From positions 25,977-89,976 of the forward strand of contig JAAWEK010000020.1 in assembly GCA_022794265.1 (NCBI GenBank): 64,000 nucleotides of DNA. The letters are read 5' to 3'. The stretch comes from Lachnospiraceae bacterium. GTDB lineage: Bacteria; Bacillota; Clostridia; Lachnospirales; Lachnospiraceae. The translations under genes and the position numbers were made by a program. How positions within the stretch are numbered: the first letter of the stretch is position 1; each line of letters opens with the position of its first letter. Shown in pieces: positions 34,018-43,156 of this stretch. The notes under the pieces are model-generated. The model ran no database searches. It saw only the letters and a program-made list of their open reading frames with translations, and was not told the origin of the DNA.

Positions 34018-35163
34018 TTAGGACTGCATGGACGCAATCAATGCAGCTATATCATCCGGTGACATCTGCTTATTCGGATCTGATAAATCCGGCGCTTTTA
34101 CAGGCTCCTGTTCCGGTTCGGTTTCCTGTTGCTGTGTGATTTCCATCTGTTCCTCTATTTCTTCCGGCTCCTCTGTAGTCTCAGCTTCAGTTGAATCTGT
34201 TTCTGTATCCGTTTCTGTATCTGTTTCATTTTGTCCGTCACTTATGTCCAGATTAAAATCCCCCAATAAATCCATTTGTTCAAATTCATTCAGGTTTGCT
34301 AAAATACTTTCTTCGTCAAAGATATCCTGATTCATTATTTCATTTTCCGTTTCACTGTTAAATAACCCATCAGATTCAGAAATTCCCATTTCCTGCAATA
34401 AATCCTGAGATTCCTCCATAACCGGCTCTTCTGACGGCTGCTCCTGTAATGGCTCTGGTATCACATCCTGCGTTGATATTTCTTCAGATACTTGATTTAT
34501 ATTTTGTTTCGGCAGTTCATCAATATTTATATTGTCCAGCTTTTCAATTAAGATTCCACAAGCTTCTCTGATTGATACACATTCATTTTTTATTTGTGAA
34601 AACCCTTCGCTGCTATTTTGGATTTCAGTAACCACCGCTTGTTCAAAATGTTGGATATCTGTAGACAAATCCCCCTGATTATTTTCATTTGGCTTTAATT
34701 CAGAAAGCCGAGTACTTAATGACTCTATGGCTGTTCTTACTTCCGCCAATGATTCCATATTTTTCTTGATTATAGTTTTACCAATGGTCTTCTGACCGGA
34801 AAACAGAGTATCAATTGCTTCTCTTGTGCTTCTATCGACTTCTTCCAGTTTTTCTGTTATACTTTCAAAACCCTTTTTACTACATAAATAAATTGCCTTT
34901 TGGGATTTCATATATTCTTCAATCTGCAGCATCTTCTGTTTATAATTTTTATTCACTATTTTGATTATTTCATCGGTAATCAAATATACATCAATTATTA
35001 CAAATAGTCCGCCTCCAAGAATTATAAAATAATTCTGCGGTATTCTCTTAATCAGATAAAACTCGCTGATCAGCAACGTTATAAATACCATTATTTCTAC
35101 TATCAGTATGGAAGATACTATATTTCTGTTTTTAGTATTCTTTTCTTCATTCTTTTCACTCAT
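34018..35163 (-). CDS. Two-helix membrane protein with coiled coil, acidic repeat and FliM-like C-terminal peptide
   Basis: 381 residues from ATG at 35163 (GGAGG 7 bases upstream). Two close membrane helices (about 15-62) are followed by a long cytoplasmic coiled coil (about 80-210), a Q/E/S-rich stretch with T-E-T-D repeats, and an exact end D-P-N-K-Q-M-S-P-D-D-I-A-A-L-I-A-S-M. The tail resembles the E-I-D-A-L-L peptide at the N-terminus of FliM, which binds CheY. A scaffold or signalling protein is likely; the partner is unknown. Confidence 0.55.
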   Translation of the reverse strand: MSEKNEEKNTKNRNIVSSILIVEIMVFITLLISEFYLIKRIPQNYFIILGGGLFVIIDVYLITDEIIKIVNKNYKQKMLQIEEYMKSQKAIYLCSKKGFESITEKLEEVDRSTREAIDTLFSGQKTIGKTIIKKNMESLAEVRTAIESLSTRLSELKPNENNQGDLSTDIQHFEQAVVTEIQNSSEGFSQIKNECVSIREACGILIEKLDNINIDELPKQNINQVSEEISTQDVIPEPLQEQPSEEPVMEESQDLLQEMGISESDGLFNSETENEIMNQDIFDEESILANLNEFEQMDLLGDFNLDISDGQNETDTETDTETDSTEAETTEEPEEIEEQMEITQQQETEPEQEPVKAPDLSDPNKQMSPDDIAALIASMQS

Positions 35164-35351
35164 AATAAACCTCCATGTCTTAAATGATTTTGCGACAGCA
35201 GAACTCGCAATACTATAATTTTTTATAAATTCTATTATATTCGATTCACAGACCCTGTGCAACCCTTTTATAATCTGTATTTACCATCATTATTAGAACG
35301 ATTCTGTTTGTCCCATTCGTCCGCCTCATTTCTATCACATTAAGGCAGAAG

Positions 35352-35882
35352 TTATTTGCATTCATAGATTAGCTCAACAATTCCATTATAACTTTGCGTT
35401 TTAACTAATCGCAGTTCCTGTTGATTTGGAAACTCCCCAAAAAGACGAATACCTCTTCCCAGAAGAACAGGCATTACAGATATATAATACCTATCTATTA
35501 TATTTTCACACATTAGCTGCCCAATAAGATTAGCCCCTCCACAAATCCAAATATCCTTGCCGTTTTGTGGCTTTAGAGTTTTTAAAAGGTCTATTGGATT
35601 TTCGTTTGTAAAACAGATTTGTTTTGTAGAGCAGTCTTTATTATGCGTAAACACATAGGACGTTAAATCCCTATACACCCATTCTGTTGGAGAAAGTTCT
35701 GTAACAATTTGATGATATGTATTCCACCCCATCAAAACTGTATCAATATTTTCTACGAATTCAGAATATGTGTCAATATTTTCTTCATCATTTCCTTGTC
35801 CTTTTAACCATTCAACACCACCGTGGCTGTCTGCAATATATCCATCAAGGCTCATTGCAATATATAACACTACTTTTCTCAT
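35352..35882 (-). CDS. Dihydrofolate reductase-family protein (RibD C-domain/YwjB-like)
   Basis: 176 residues. N-terminal V-L-Y-I-A-M-S-L-D-G-Y-I-A-D, then W-N-T-Y, I-C-G-G-A-N-L-I-G-Q-L, and V-M-P-V-L-L-G-R-G-I-R-L-F fit the pyrimidine reductase / DHFR-like superfamily. The substrate is not determined, and many of these small proteins are not true DHFR. GGAGG sits 7 bases before the ATG. It stands alone. Confidence 0.85.
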   Translation of the reverse strand: MRKVVLYIAMSLDGYIADSHGGVEWLKGQGNDEENIDTYSEFVENIDTVLMGWNTYHQIVTELSPTEWVYRDLTSYVFTHNKDCSTKQICFTNENPIDLLKTLKPQNGKDIWICGGANLIGQLMCENIIDRYYISVMPVLLGRGIRLFGEFPNQQELRLVKTQSYNGIVELIYECK

Positions 35883-36027
35883 TTTTGTTCCTCCAATGGT
35901 TTTTACAAAATTTTTTCAATATCTGCCGATTTCATACGTTATATTATATCCAATAACATACATATGCCAATAATTTTTTAATTTATTAAAATATGCCATA
36001 TCTGGGAATAGGAAAAATCAAAAAACT

Positions 36028-36067
36028 AAAAAACGCCGAAAACTTTGAAAAATCAATGTTTTCGGCG
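36028..36067 (-). terminator. Terminator of tRNA-Arg
   Basis: CGCCGAAAAC (36034-36043) pairs with GTTTTCGGCG (36058-36067), followed on the minus strand by a T-run at 36033-36028. Confidence 0.85.
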
Positions 36068-36077
36068 ATGTTTCCAG

Positions 36078-36151
36078 CGTCGCTAAGAGGATTTGAACCT
36101 CCGGCCTACCGCTTAGGAGGCGGTCGCTCTATCCAGCTGAGCTATAGCGAC
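36078..36151 (-). tRNA. tRNA-Arg (anticodon CCT)
   Basis: 74 nt on the minus strand. Acceptor GTCGCTA/TAGCGAC, discriminator G, anticodon loop CTCCTAA giving CCT, T-loop GTTCAAATC. CCA is not encoded. It reads AGG codons. Confidence 0.95.
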
Positions 36152-36178
36152 AGTCTGAATAATAATTTTAACTCATTA

Positions 36179-36207
36179 ATTCTATCATACTAATGATATT
36201 CAGTCAA
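36179..36207 (-). promoter_or_regulatory. Promoter of tRNA-Arg
   Basis: Minus strand TTGACT (36207-36202), 17-bp spacer, TAGAAT (36184-36179), about 28 bp upstream of the tRNA. Confidence 0.65.
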
Positions 36208-36230
36208 GATTTAAATAACATATATCTGCA

Positions 36231-37112
36231 CTATACAGTTTCAAATTCAATCCTGCCTTGCAGCCAAACCACACCTTTAAATCTTCTTCCTATTTTAGGA
36301 ACTCCCATTAAATCCTTCTTATTAATAAACACAGTTATACTGATATCATTACAGTCAATCAACATTTCTATAACCTCTTCATCACTAATTCCGTTTTTAT
36401 CTTCCACAATGTCCCTGATTTCACCAATTACCTGATATTTATCACATTCAATACCATAAGGCATTATACTGGATTCCACGATTGTCAGTATATCCTCGTT
36501 CATCACACGTTTGCAAATCTGATTATATTCATTCATTTCCTCCAAAGCCATGGCGTCGATTGCTTCCTGATTCCCCTTTTTTGCTTCCCTTAGAACTTCA
36601 CCTCTGTATCTTCGCAGTTCATCCGACATAGAAGTAAAAGAGCTGTCTTTTTTTATAGGCATTAATATTTTTCCGGCAAGGCTCATGGCCGTCAGCCCTA
36701 CCTTTGCGGATATTCTGGAAATTCCTCTGTTATTATCAAAATTAATATAATCCAAACCATTCTGTATGAAAAAAATAACCGAAAATCCCAGCCGGTTATC
36801 TTCACATGAAGCATAAAATGACATATTCATTACGTTTTTTTCAATAATGATTTCATCATAATGAATATATTTCATCGGCAGCGCAAAGGGATAATAAAAA
36901 TCACAATGAAATTCATCACTGCTTAAAAACTCTCCATGAAAAGTTATCCCCATATTCGGAGAAAAATGCTTAAAGATTTCCACCGACTCCCCTTCATGTT
37001 TCACCGAGCTGTTGATAGCCTCATCTTCTTTTATGATCTTGTCCAATAAATGTCTGACATTTCTGTTGCAATCCGGACCGCCGAACCCTACAGTACGTAA
37101 ATAACTATGCAT
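36231..37112 (-). CDS. DUF3881-type protein
   Basis: 293 residues from ATG at 37112 (M-H-S-Y-L-R-T-V-G-F). A TTG at 37148 with AAAGGTG 6 bases upstream is a serious alternative. Recognised from memory as DUF3881, a family I associate with Lachnospiraceae. It is soluble, alpha/beta, with no catalytic motif that I can name. It follows the TPR-GGDEF gene in the leftward operon. Confidence 0.65.
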   Translation of the reverse strand: MHSYLRTVGFGGPDCNRNVRHLLDKIIKEDEAINSSVKHEGESVEIFKHFSPNMGITFHGEFLSSDEFHCDFYYPFALPMKYIHYDEIIIEKNVMNMSFYASCEDNRLGFSVIFFIQNGLDYINFDNNRGISRISAKVGLTAMSLAGKILMPIKKDSSFTSMSDELRRYRGEVLREAKKGNQEAIDAMALEEMNEYNQICKRVMNEDILTIVESSIMPYGIECDKYQVIGEIRDIVEDKNGISDEEVIEMLIDCNDISITVFINKKDLMGVPKIGRRFKGVVWLQGRIEFETV

Positions 37113-37170
37113 AATTATATTAACATCCCTGGTACATACAACCTCCAAAGATTACACCTTTCTGAATAAA

Positions 37171-40100
37171 TTATAATAAATCTTTAATATTATCCCATAT
37201 TTCATAACGACCCTTATTTGTTCTCTTGATATAGTATAACGCATCATCAGCTCTCTTTAATGCATTTTCAAAGGCGTTGTCCCCCTCGTCCCGGTTAACA
37301 CCTGCTATACCTATACTACAGGATACTCTGTCCGATTCGCTGATATTCACACTGTATCCTACCGTCTGTTCCACCACTCCCTGAAATGATGCTTCATTTT
37401 TTATGGTATTATAAATGCTCTTTGCTGCCTTCTCCACATCCTCTTCATTATCCAGATATAATATGATTAGGAATTCATCACCGCCATACCTGACCGCAAA
37501 ACTATCTTCTCCGCAAATACTTTTAATAACATTTGCAAAAGAAACCAGAATTAAATCACCGACCTCATGTCCAAAATGGTCATTATAATATTTAAAATTG
37601 TCCAAATCCATATAAAAAATAGAACAAATATTTCTATTCGTCTGTATACCTATTTTATTAATATTATACTGTAATCCCTGCCGGTTATATAATCCTGTTA
37701 AATTATCCGTTAATGCAATATTTTTCAGTCGGTTATTCATCTCCCGAAGTTCCGCATGAAATTTTTCTCTTTCAACAGCATCCACCATTTGACGAAAAGA
37801 AGAAGTAAACAAAGATAAACTTTCATTATTTAAAATGTACTTGCTGAGATTGGAATACCAGGTATTATGCATAAGCATATACATTACAACAATACAATTG
37901 ATATCCTCATTTACAACTATCGGAATAAGCATAAATGAAGCTATTCTGGCAGAGCCAAATACAGACATAATCTCCTCATAGTCATAGAAATTTGCATCCA
38001 ATTTTGAAACAGCGAATTCACGGGTATTTTTTATTACATACTGATAAATCCTATCAACTTTTTCATCTGTCAAAATAATATCTGCATCGGTAAACTTTAC
38101 GTATGGCTTTCCATCTTCTATTTTTATAAAAATACAGTTATCAATTCCAAAATTATTTTCAAAAGCTTTAATAGAATCATTTATCATCTCATCAACAGAA
38201 GAAACAGAAGTATTTAACAACTTTGTCCATTTTGACAGAAACTGGACTCTCTCCTTTTCTTCGATGGAGCGATTATAAATACCTATATTTTTAATAAGCT
38301 GTGTAATATTATTTAAGGTAATACCCCTCAAAGATAATTCAAAGGTTCCATTATCCCAGGTGAGTTGTTCATTTTTCAAACCATCCGTATCCATGTCCTG
38401 GATTCTGTTTTCTCCTGTAATCTCATTCATTGCCAAAAGAACTTTATACCGCTGTTTTTTCAGATTATTATTTACGCAATAATCAACTGCCTGTTCCAAA
38501 GCATAGATTGCCGATTTCTTTCTTCCTGTTAACATATACAATTTTGCTTTTTCAATCATGCATTGCGTATAAGTAAAAAAGGTACTTCCATCGGCTTTCA
38601 TGGAATAATAACCTGCCTTATCCATATGTTCTTCTGCAGTTTCATATTTCCCGCCGTCTCTTAATAACATACCTTTGATAAAATAGTACAAAAACAAATC
38701 ATCCGACCAATAATAATAGGTTTCTTCTTCTTCCCGAAAACTTAGTACATAATCTATCATGCGTTTAGTATTATTAAGATAAATTTTACACTTATATATA
38801 TTTCCCAGTCTGTAACAGCATAATGCTTTTAAAGCATTTAATTTTGCTACATGACAGACTCTGAATTTACTGTTTTTTCTCAAATTTTCCATTGCTGCCA
38901 GACAGGTGGTAATATAACTGTCCGCACTTTTAAAATCTTCACCCAGTATTGCATTGATAGTCATATTATATAAAGTTTCACCCATATAACTGATATCTTC
39001 CACACTATAATATATGATTAATGCTTTGTTAAAATATTCGTTTGCTTTATCAAACTCTTCACAGGTACATCTGTTATAACCCAGACCGATATATGTCATT
39101 GCTTCTTCATTCAGATTATTATTTTTCTTACAAATAGGCATACATTTTTCCAGATAAAAATAATCAGACACATCAATATAACCGTTGGAAGATGCAATTA
39201 ACAATGCTTTATGATAGGCATCCAATAAAAGGCTTTCATTCCCCATTTCCTTCGCAATCTGAATTCCCTTGTTGAAATATTTAAGTCTGTTATCCAATCC
39301 GTCTACTTTATAATATAATGAACCATTATTGTCAAAAGCATAAATATATACATGAGCCAATATATTTTTATAATTATATTTCTCACACATTTCTATTATT
39401 GACATCTGGTGTGGTGAAAGATCCTTGTAAAACCATGAACCCCTCCAGTTGGAATAATCCGCTATATGATCTATAATTTGTAATAAGACAATTTTTCTCT
39501 CATCTTTATTATCAATTAATTTTTTTATCTTTTCTATCAGACTTTTTGCCTCGTCATATTTTTCATTAGCCAATTCCAAAAAAATTCTCATAATATAATA
39601 ATCAAATTTTTTGTCTTTGCTAACAGCCAGTACCTTAAGATTGTTGACCACTTCATAGGCATCACTGATTTTTCTCAATTCAATACAGTTTTTTGTATAG
39701 AGTTTATATAATCTAAACTTTAAATCATTGTCTATATCATATTTCTCAACTTCGTATTTATGATACAATAACTCCAAATAATCGGAAGCCTGATTTAAAG
39801 CAAGTAAATCACACATATTCTTGATTTTAATCATAATGGCTTCCAGTTCCGCTTCATCAAATTCCAGACTAACTATCTCATTCTCATTTTCGGAATTATC
39901 CTCCGTTTCTTCAAAATCATCCCAATCAAATACACAGTTTATATCTATAAAATTATTTATCAGTTCATTCCAAATGACCGATTTACCTTTCAGTACAGGT
40001 ATATTATCTTTAAATCCGGCAATAATTGCCATATTTTCGGTATCATCCCCTGAAAATATTTTATTAATAAATTTCATGGTAGAAGTTCCGGCAAAATGTA

Positions 40101-40584
40101 TTTTATTAAAAATAATGATTATTGGTTTTATTTTTGCTGCATAGGTAAGCATATTCAATAAACCCTGATAAAGTTTTTCTTTCTCAAATTCAATCTCATT
40201 TATTAATAAAAACTCTTCCCGCCTGGTCATACCTGTTTCAAAATATGATTTTAAAATTACTCTATGAGGATTATAAATTTTGCACACTTCAAAAAACTCA
40301 TCAAGATTCATATCAATAAAATTATCAAAAATATATTTAATCCACATTAAAAATGGGTCATAGGCTTCCGGAATCCGGGTGGCATTAAATTCATGATAAA
40401 AATAAATATATTTATTATTGTTTTTTACAACTTTTACCAGTTCTTCAGTTATACCCTTGTTATCATAATACTTAACTAACAAAAAATTATTTGATAGTTT
40501 CCCAACACCATTAATTTTATCATATAATATTTTCTCTAATTTTTCAAAATGCTTATCCACACGGTTATCTCCGATTCTTTTCAT
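37171..40584 (-). CDS. Giant TPR-GAF-GGDEF protein (predicted diguanylate cyclase)
   Basis: 1137 residues. The N-terminal about 240 residues look like a degenerate ATPase module without a Walker A. Helical TPR-like repeats fill about 250-760, a GAF-like domain about 790-940, then GGDEF with L-T-D-N-L-T-G-L-Y-N-R-Q-G-L, the Y-M-D-L-D-N-F-K-Y-Y-N-D metal site and G-G-D-E-F (1034-1038). The RxxD inhibitory site is absent (C-G-E-D at the place), so product feedback is not expected. No membrane helix. The STAND-like input and TPRs suggest control by protein partners. It lies just after DUF4446 and the parAB genes, with no clear ribosome-binding site, perhaps coupled to them. Confidence 0.85.
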   Translation of the reverse strand: MKRIGDNRVDKHFEKLEKILYDKINGVGKLSNNFLLVKYYDNKGITEELVKVVKNNNKYIYFYHEFNATRIPEAYDPFLMWIKYIFDNFIDMNLDEFFEVCKIYNPHRVILKSYFETGMTRREEFLLINEIEFEKEKLYQGLLNMLTYAAKIKPIIIIFNKIHFAGTSTMKFINKIFSGDDTENMAIIAGFKDNIPVLKGKSVIWNELINNFIDINCVFDWDDFEETEDNSENENEIVSLEFDEAELEAIMIKIKNMCDLLALNQASDYLELLYHKYEVEKYDIDNDLKFRLYKLYTKNCIELRKISDAYEVVNNLKVLAVSKDKKFDYYIMRIFLELANEKYDEAKSLIEKIKKLIDNKDERKIVLLQIIDHIADYSNWRGSWFYKDLSPHQMSIIEMCEKYNYKNILAHVYIYAFDNNGSLYYKVDGLDNRLKYFNKGIQIAKEMGNESLLLDAYHKALLIASSNGYIDVSDYFYLEKCMPICKKNNNLNEEAMTYIGLGYNRCTCEEFDKANEYFNKALIIYYSVEDISYMGETLYNMTINAILGEDFKSADSYITTCLAAMENLRKNSKFRVCHVAKLNALKALCCYRLGNIYKCKIYLNNTKRMIDYVLSFREEEETYYYWSDDLFLYYFIKGMLLRDGGKYETAEEHMDKAGYYSMKADGSTFFTYTQCMIEKAKLYMLTGRKKSAIYALEQAVDYCVNNNLKKQRYKVLLAMNEITGENRIQDMDTDGLKNEQLTWDNGTFELSLRGITLNNITQLIKNIGIYNRSIEEKERVQFLSKWTKLLNTSVSSVDEMINDSIKAFENNFGIDNCIFIKIEDGKPYVKFTDADIILTDEKVDRIYQYVIKNTREFAVSKLDANFYDYEEIMSVFGSARIASFMLIPIVVNEDINCIVVMYMLMHNTWYSNLSKYILNNESLSLFTSSFRQMVDAVEREKFHAELREMNNRLKNIALTDNLTGLYNRQGLQYNINKIGIQTNRNICSIFYMDLDNFKYYNDHFGHEVGDLILVSFANVIKSICGEDSFAVRYGGDEFLIILYLDNEEDVEKAAKSIYNTIKNEASFQGVVEQTVGYSVNISESDRVSCSIGIAGVNRDEGDNAFENALKRADDALYYIKRTNKGRYEIWDNIKDLL

Positions 40585-40596
40585 TTTTTAAATTAA

Positions 40597-41130
40597 TTAT
40601 TCCATAAAATTATCTACGCTGATGGCCTTCTCAACTGCAATTTTCTCTTCTTCACCTAAGACAATAAATGATTCACCCTTTATTATTTCTTTTATATAAG
40701 TATAACATCCCTCTCTGCTGTGCATTGCATTTAACACAAATCCTGTATTTTCTTTATCCAACATGGCAAGAGCAAAACTTAGCTTTCCTCCCATTTCATT
40801 AAATGCATCATATTTTACAATACCGACTTTCTGATAAACTGTCAGGAGATTTTCCTGAATTTCTTTAAGCATAACATCCTTCTTTGCATCTCTGGCAATC
40901 AGCTCATCTACCTGACTGAATCTTTTTGCAATTACATTTTCCAAACTCTTCCCATCTTTTCCACTCATAAATATTTCATATTTGTTTGTCAGCTTTTTTA
41001 TTTTTAAATTGGTAACAATAATATAAATTAATAAACCTAAACTAATTACCAATAAAGTAATAATAAAATATGCTGGATCTATTTCTCCAATGCCAATATT
41101 TTGCAACAATTTACTATTCATTTTATTCAC
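40597..41130 (-). CDS. DUF4446 membrane-anchored protein
   Basis: 177 residues. An N-terminal membrane helix (about 19-40) is followed by a coiled coil and a C-terminal domain containing V-K-Y-D-A-F-N-E-M-G-G-K-L-S-F-A-L-A-M-L, the signature I recognise as DUF4446. This family often lies next to parB in Clostridia. It probably acts at the membrane; the function is unknown. Confidence 0.8.
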   Translation of the reverse strand: MNKMNSKLLQNIGIGEIDPAYFIITLLVISLGLLIYIIVTNLKIKKLTNKYEIFMSGKDGKSLENVIAKRFSQVDELIARDAKKDVMLKEIQENLLTVYQKVGIVKYDAFNEMGGKLSFALAMLDKENTGFVLNAMHSREGCYTYIKEIIKGESFIVLGEEEKIAVEKAISVDNFME

Positions 41131-41147
41131 TCTTTCCTTTTATTGTT

Positions 41148-42080
41148 TTATTCACTTTTCGCTTTCATAAACAATTCCAATAATCTCTCTAATTCACTAT
41201 CAGAATAATATTCAATTTCTATTTTTCCTTTTCCATTTTGTTTGTGGTTAACCTTAACCTTAGTTCCCACAATTTCTTTAATTTTTCTTTCAATATCTTC
41301 ATAAACAAAAGCATTTTCCAATACTGGTTTGATTTTTTCCGGCTTTGGACTACTGAGTTGTTTTACCAGTTTTTCCGTTTCTCTTACACTTAGTTTTTCA
41401 TCCATAATCTTTAATGCAAGCTGATACTGCTGTTCTTTATCATCAATAGACAACAATGCCCTGGCATGTCCACTGGAAATCATATCTTCAATCAGCATTT
41501 GCTGTACATCATCTGATAATTTCAACAAACGCATGGAATTTGTTATGGCAGTTCTGCTCTTTGAAATTCTTTCAGCCAATTCATCCTGTTTTAAATCATA
41601 TTCATCAATAAGTCTTCTATATGCCTGAGCCTCTTCAATGGGATTTAAATCTTCTCTCTGAATATTTTCAATCAGAGCAATCTCTACAATTTCCTGTTCA
41701 GAATAATCTTTAATGATAACAGGGACTTCTTTAATGCCGGCAAGCTTAGATGCCCTCCATCTTCTTTCACCTGCAATTATTTCATAATAATCGTCTCTTT
41801 TCTGAACTACAAGAGGCTGTATTACCCCAAACTGTTTAATAGACTCTGATAATTCCTGCAATGCATCTTCATTAAATTTTTTTCTCGGCTGATTTCTATT
41901 TGGTTCTATATCATTTATTTTTAACAAAACAGGTCCACCGCCGGCACTACCTTCTTTTTCATCACCTTTTTTTTCTTTAACTGAAAATTCTTCTGCATCT
42001 ATATCCGGTATTAATAAATCTAAGCCCTTGCCTAACCCCGTCTTTCTATTTTTTGTTCCTGTTTTTGTAGTTGCTTTCAT
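41148..42080 (-). CDS. parB: Chromosome partitioning protein ParB (Spo0J)
   Basis: 310 residues. The N-terminal CTPase domain has I-A-G-E-R-R-W-R-A-S and E-N-I-Q-R-E-D-L-N-P-I-E-E-A. The HTH region carries L-A-E-R-I-S-K-S-R-T-A-I-T-N-S-M-R-L-L and G-H-A-R-A-L-L, and the C-terminal dimerisation segment is K/E rich. It loads on parS (two perfect sites at 43131 and 43743) and slides as a CTP-dependent clamp. Follows parA by 51 bp. Confidence 0.97.
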   Translation of the reverse strand: MKATTKTGTKNRKTGLGKGLDLLIPDIDAEEFSVKEKKGDEKEGSAGGGPVLLKINDIEPNRNQPRKKFNEDALQELSESIKQFGVIQPLVVQKRDDYYEIIAGERRWRASKLAGIKEVPVIIKDYSEQEIVEIALIENIQREDLNPIEEAQAYRRLIDEYDLKQDELAERISKSRTAITNSMRLLKLSDDVQQMLIEDMISSGHARALLSIDDKEQQYQLALKIMDEKLSVRETEKLVKQLSSPKPEKIKPVLENAFVYEDIERKIKEIVGTKVKVNHKQNGKGKIEIEYYSDSELERLLELFMKAKSE

Positions 42081-42131
42081 ATTATTATTATTCCTGCCTT
42101 CTCATATTTATTTTTAATCTCTCAAAATAAC

Positions 42132-42992
42132 TTATTTCTTACCTTTTATCAATTTTGAAAGTTTATTCCCCTTTTGTTTTTCTTTTGTATTATTTATAGT
42201 ATCCATATAATCATCAATGTCAAAATCTTCATCTCCGCGATGAATAACTTCTAATGCTAACATTCTATAACTCTCAGCTCCTACAGACTTTGAATCATAT
42301 AAATTAATCGGCAATCCGTGACTTGGTGCTTCCGCAAGTCTTATATTTCGGGGTATTATTGTTTTATATACATTTTGTTTTAAATTTCGTTTCACATTTT
42401 CCACTACTTCTAATGAGAGATTCGTTCTTGCATCATACATTGTAAAAACTACACCTTCCATCTCCAGTTCCGGATTTAATCGTTTTTTCACCAGATTTAT
42501 TGTATGTATCAATTGGGATAATCCCTCTAAAGCATAATATTCGCATTGAATTGGAACCAAAACGGTATCAGCAGTCACCATCGCATTAACAGTCAAAATA
42601 TTAAGAGAAGGAGGACAATCAATTATAACAAAATCATAATTATCCTTAATATCTGCTAAAATCCTCTTTAAAATATATTCTCTTCCATCAATTCCAATTA
42701 AATCAATTTCTGCACCTGATAAATTTACATTTGAAGGCAATACATCTAAGTGTTCTAATGTTTCTTCCTGAATACACTCTTCCAGATTACATTCCTCTAT
42801 AAATAATTCATAAACTGTATTCTCCAATGCATTTTTATCAATTCCCAATCCGCTTGTAGCATTTCCCTGAGGATCAATATCTACAACTAAAACTTTTTTT
42901 CCCTGTTCTGCAAGACACGCTGACAGGTTAATTGATGTAGTAGTTTTACCAACTCCGCCCTTTTGATTTGCAATTGCAATTATTCTACTCAT
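42132..42992 (-). CDS. parA: Chromosome partitioning ATPase ParA (Soj)
   Basis: 286 residues. Deviant Walker A K-G-G-V-G-K-T-T-T, Walker A' V-D-I-D-P-Q-G-N-A-T, Walker B D-F-V-I-I-D-C-P-P-S, typical of Soj. A basic C-terminal tail (K-G-N-K-L-S-K-L-I-K-G-K-K) extends it and may help DNA contact. It works with ParB to move origins and, in relatives, controls DnaA. Confidence 0.97.
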   Translation of the reverse strand: MSRIIAIANQKGGVGKTTTSINLSACLAEQGKKVLVVDIDPQGNATSGLGIDKNALENTVYELFIEECNLEECIQEETLEHLDVLPSNVNLSGAEIDLIGIDGREYILKRILADIKDNYDFVIIDCPPSLNILTVNAMVTADTVLVPIQCEYYALEGLSQLIHTINLVKKRLNPELEMEGVVFTMYDARTNLSLEVVENVKRNLKQNVYKTIIPRNIRLAEAPSHGLPINLYDSKSVGAESYRMLALEVIHRGDEDFDIDDYMDTINNTKEKQKGNKLSKLIKGKK

Positions 42993-43130
42993 TATCTAAA
43001 CAATGCTTATGTACAAACATATGCATATTTCTCCTTCTTCTTTAATAATTTTATCAAATATTTAAAAGTATTTCATACATTTATAATTATATCACGAAGG
43101 CACTACATATGCCATTACTTTTTCAGAAAA

Positions 43131-43146
43131 TGTTTCACGTGAAACA
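43131..43146. other. parS site 1 (intergenic)
   Basis: Perfect 16-bp palindrome TGTTTCACGTGAAACA between parA and the DegS-like gene, about 9 kb from oriC. Confidence 0.95.
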
Positions 43147-43156
43147 TTTTCATAAT

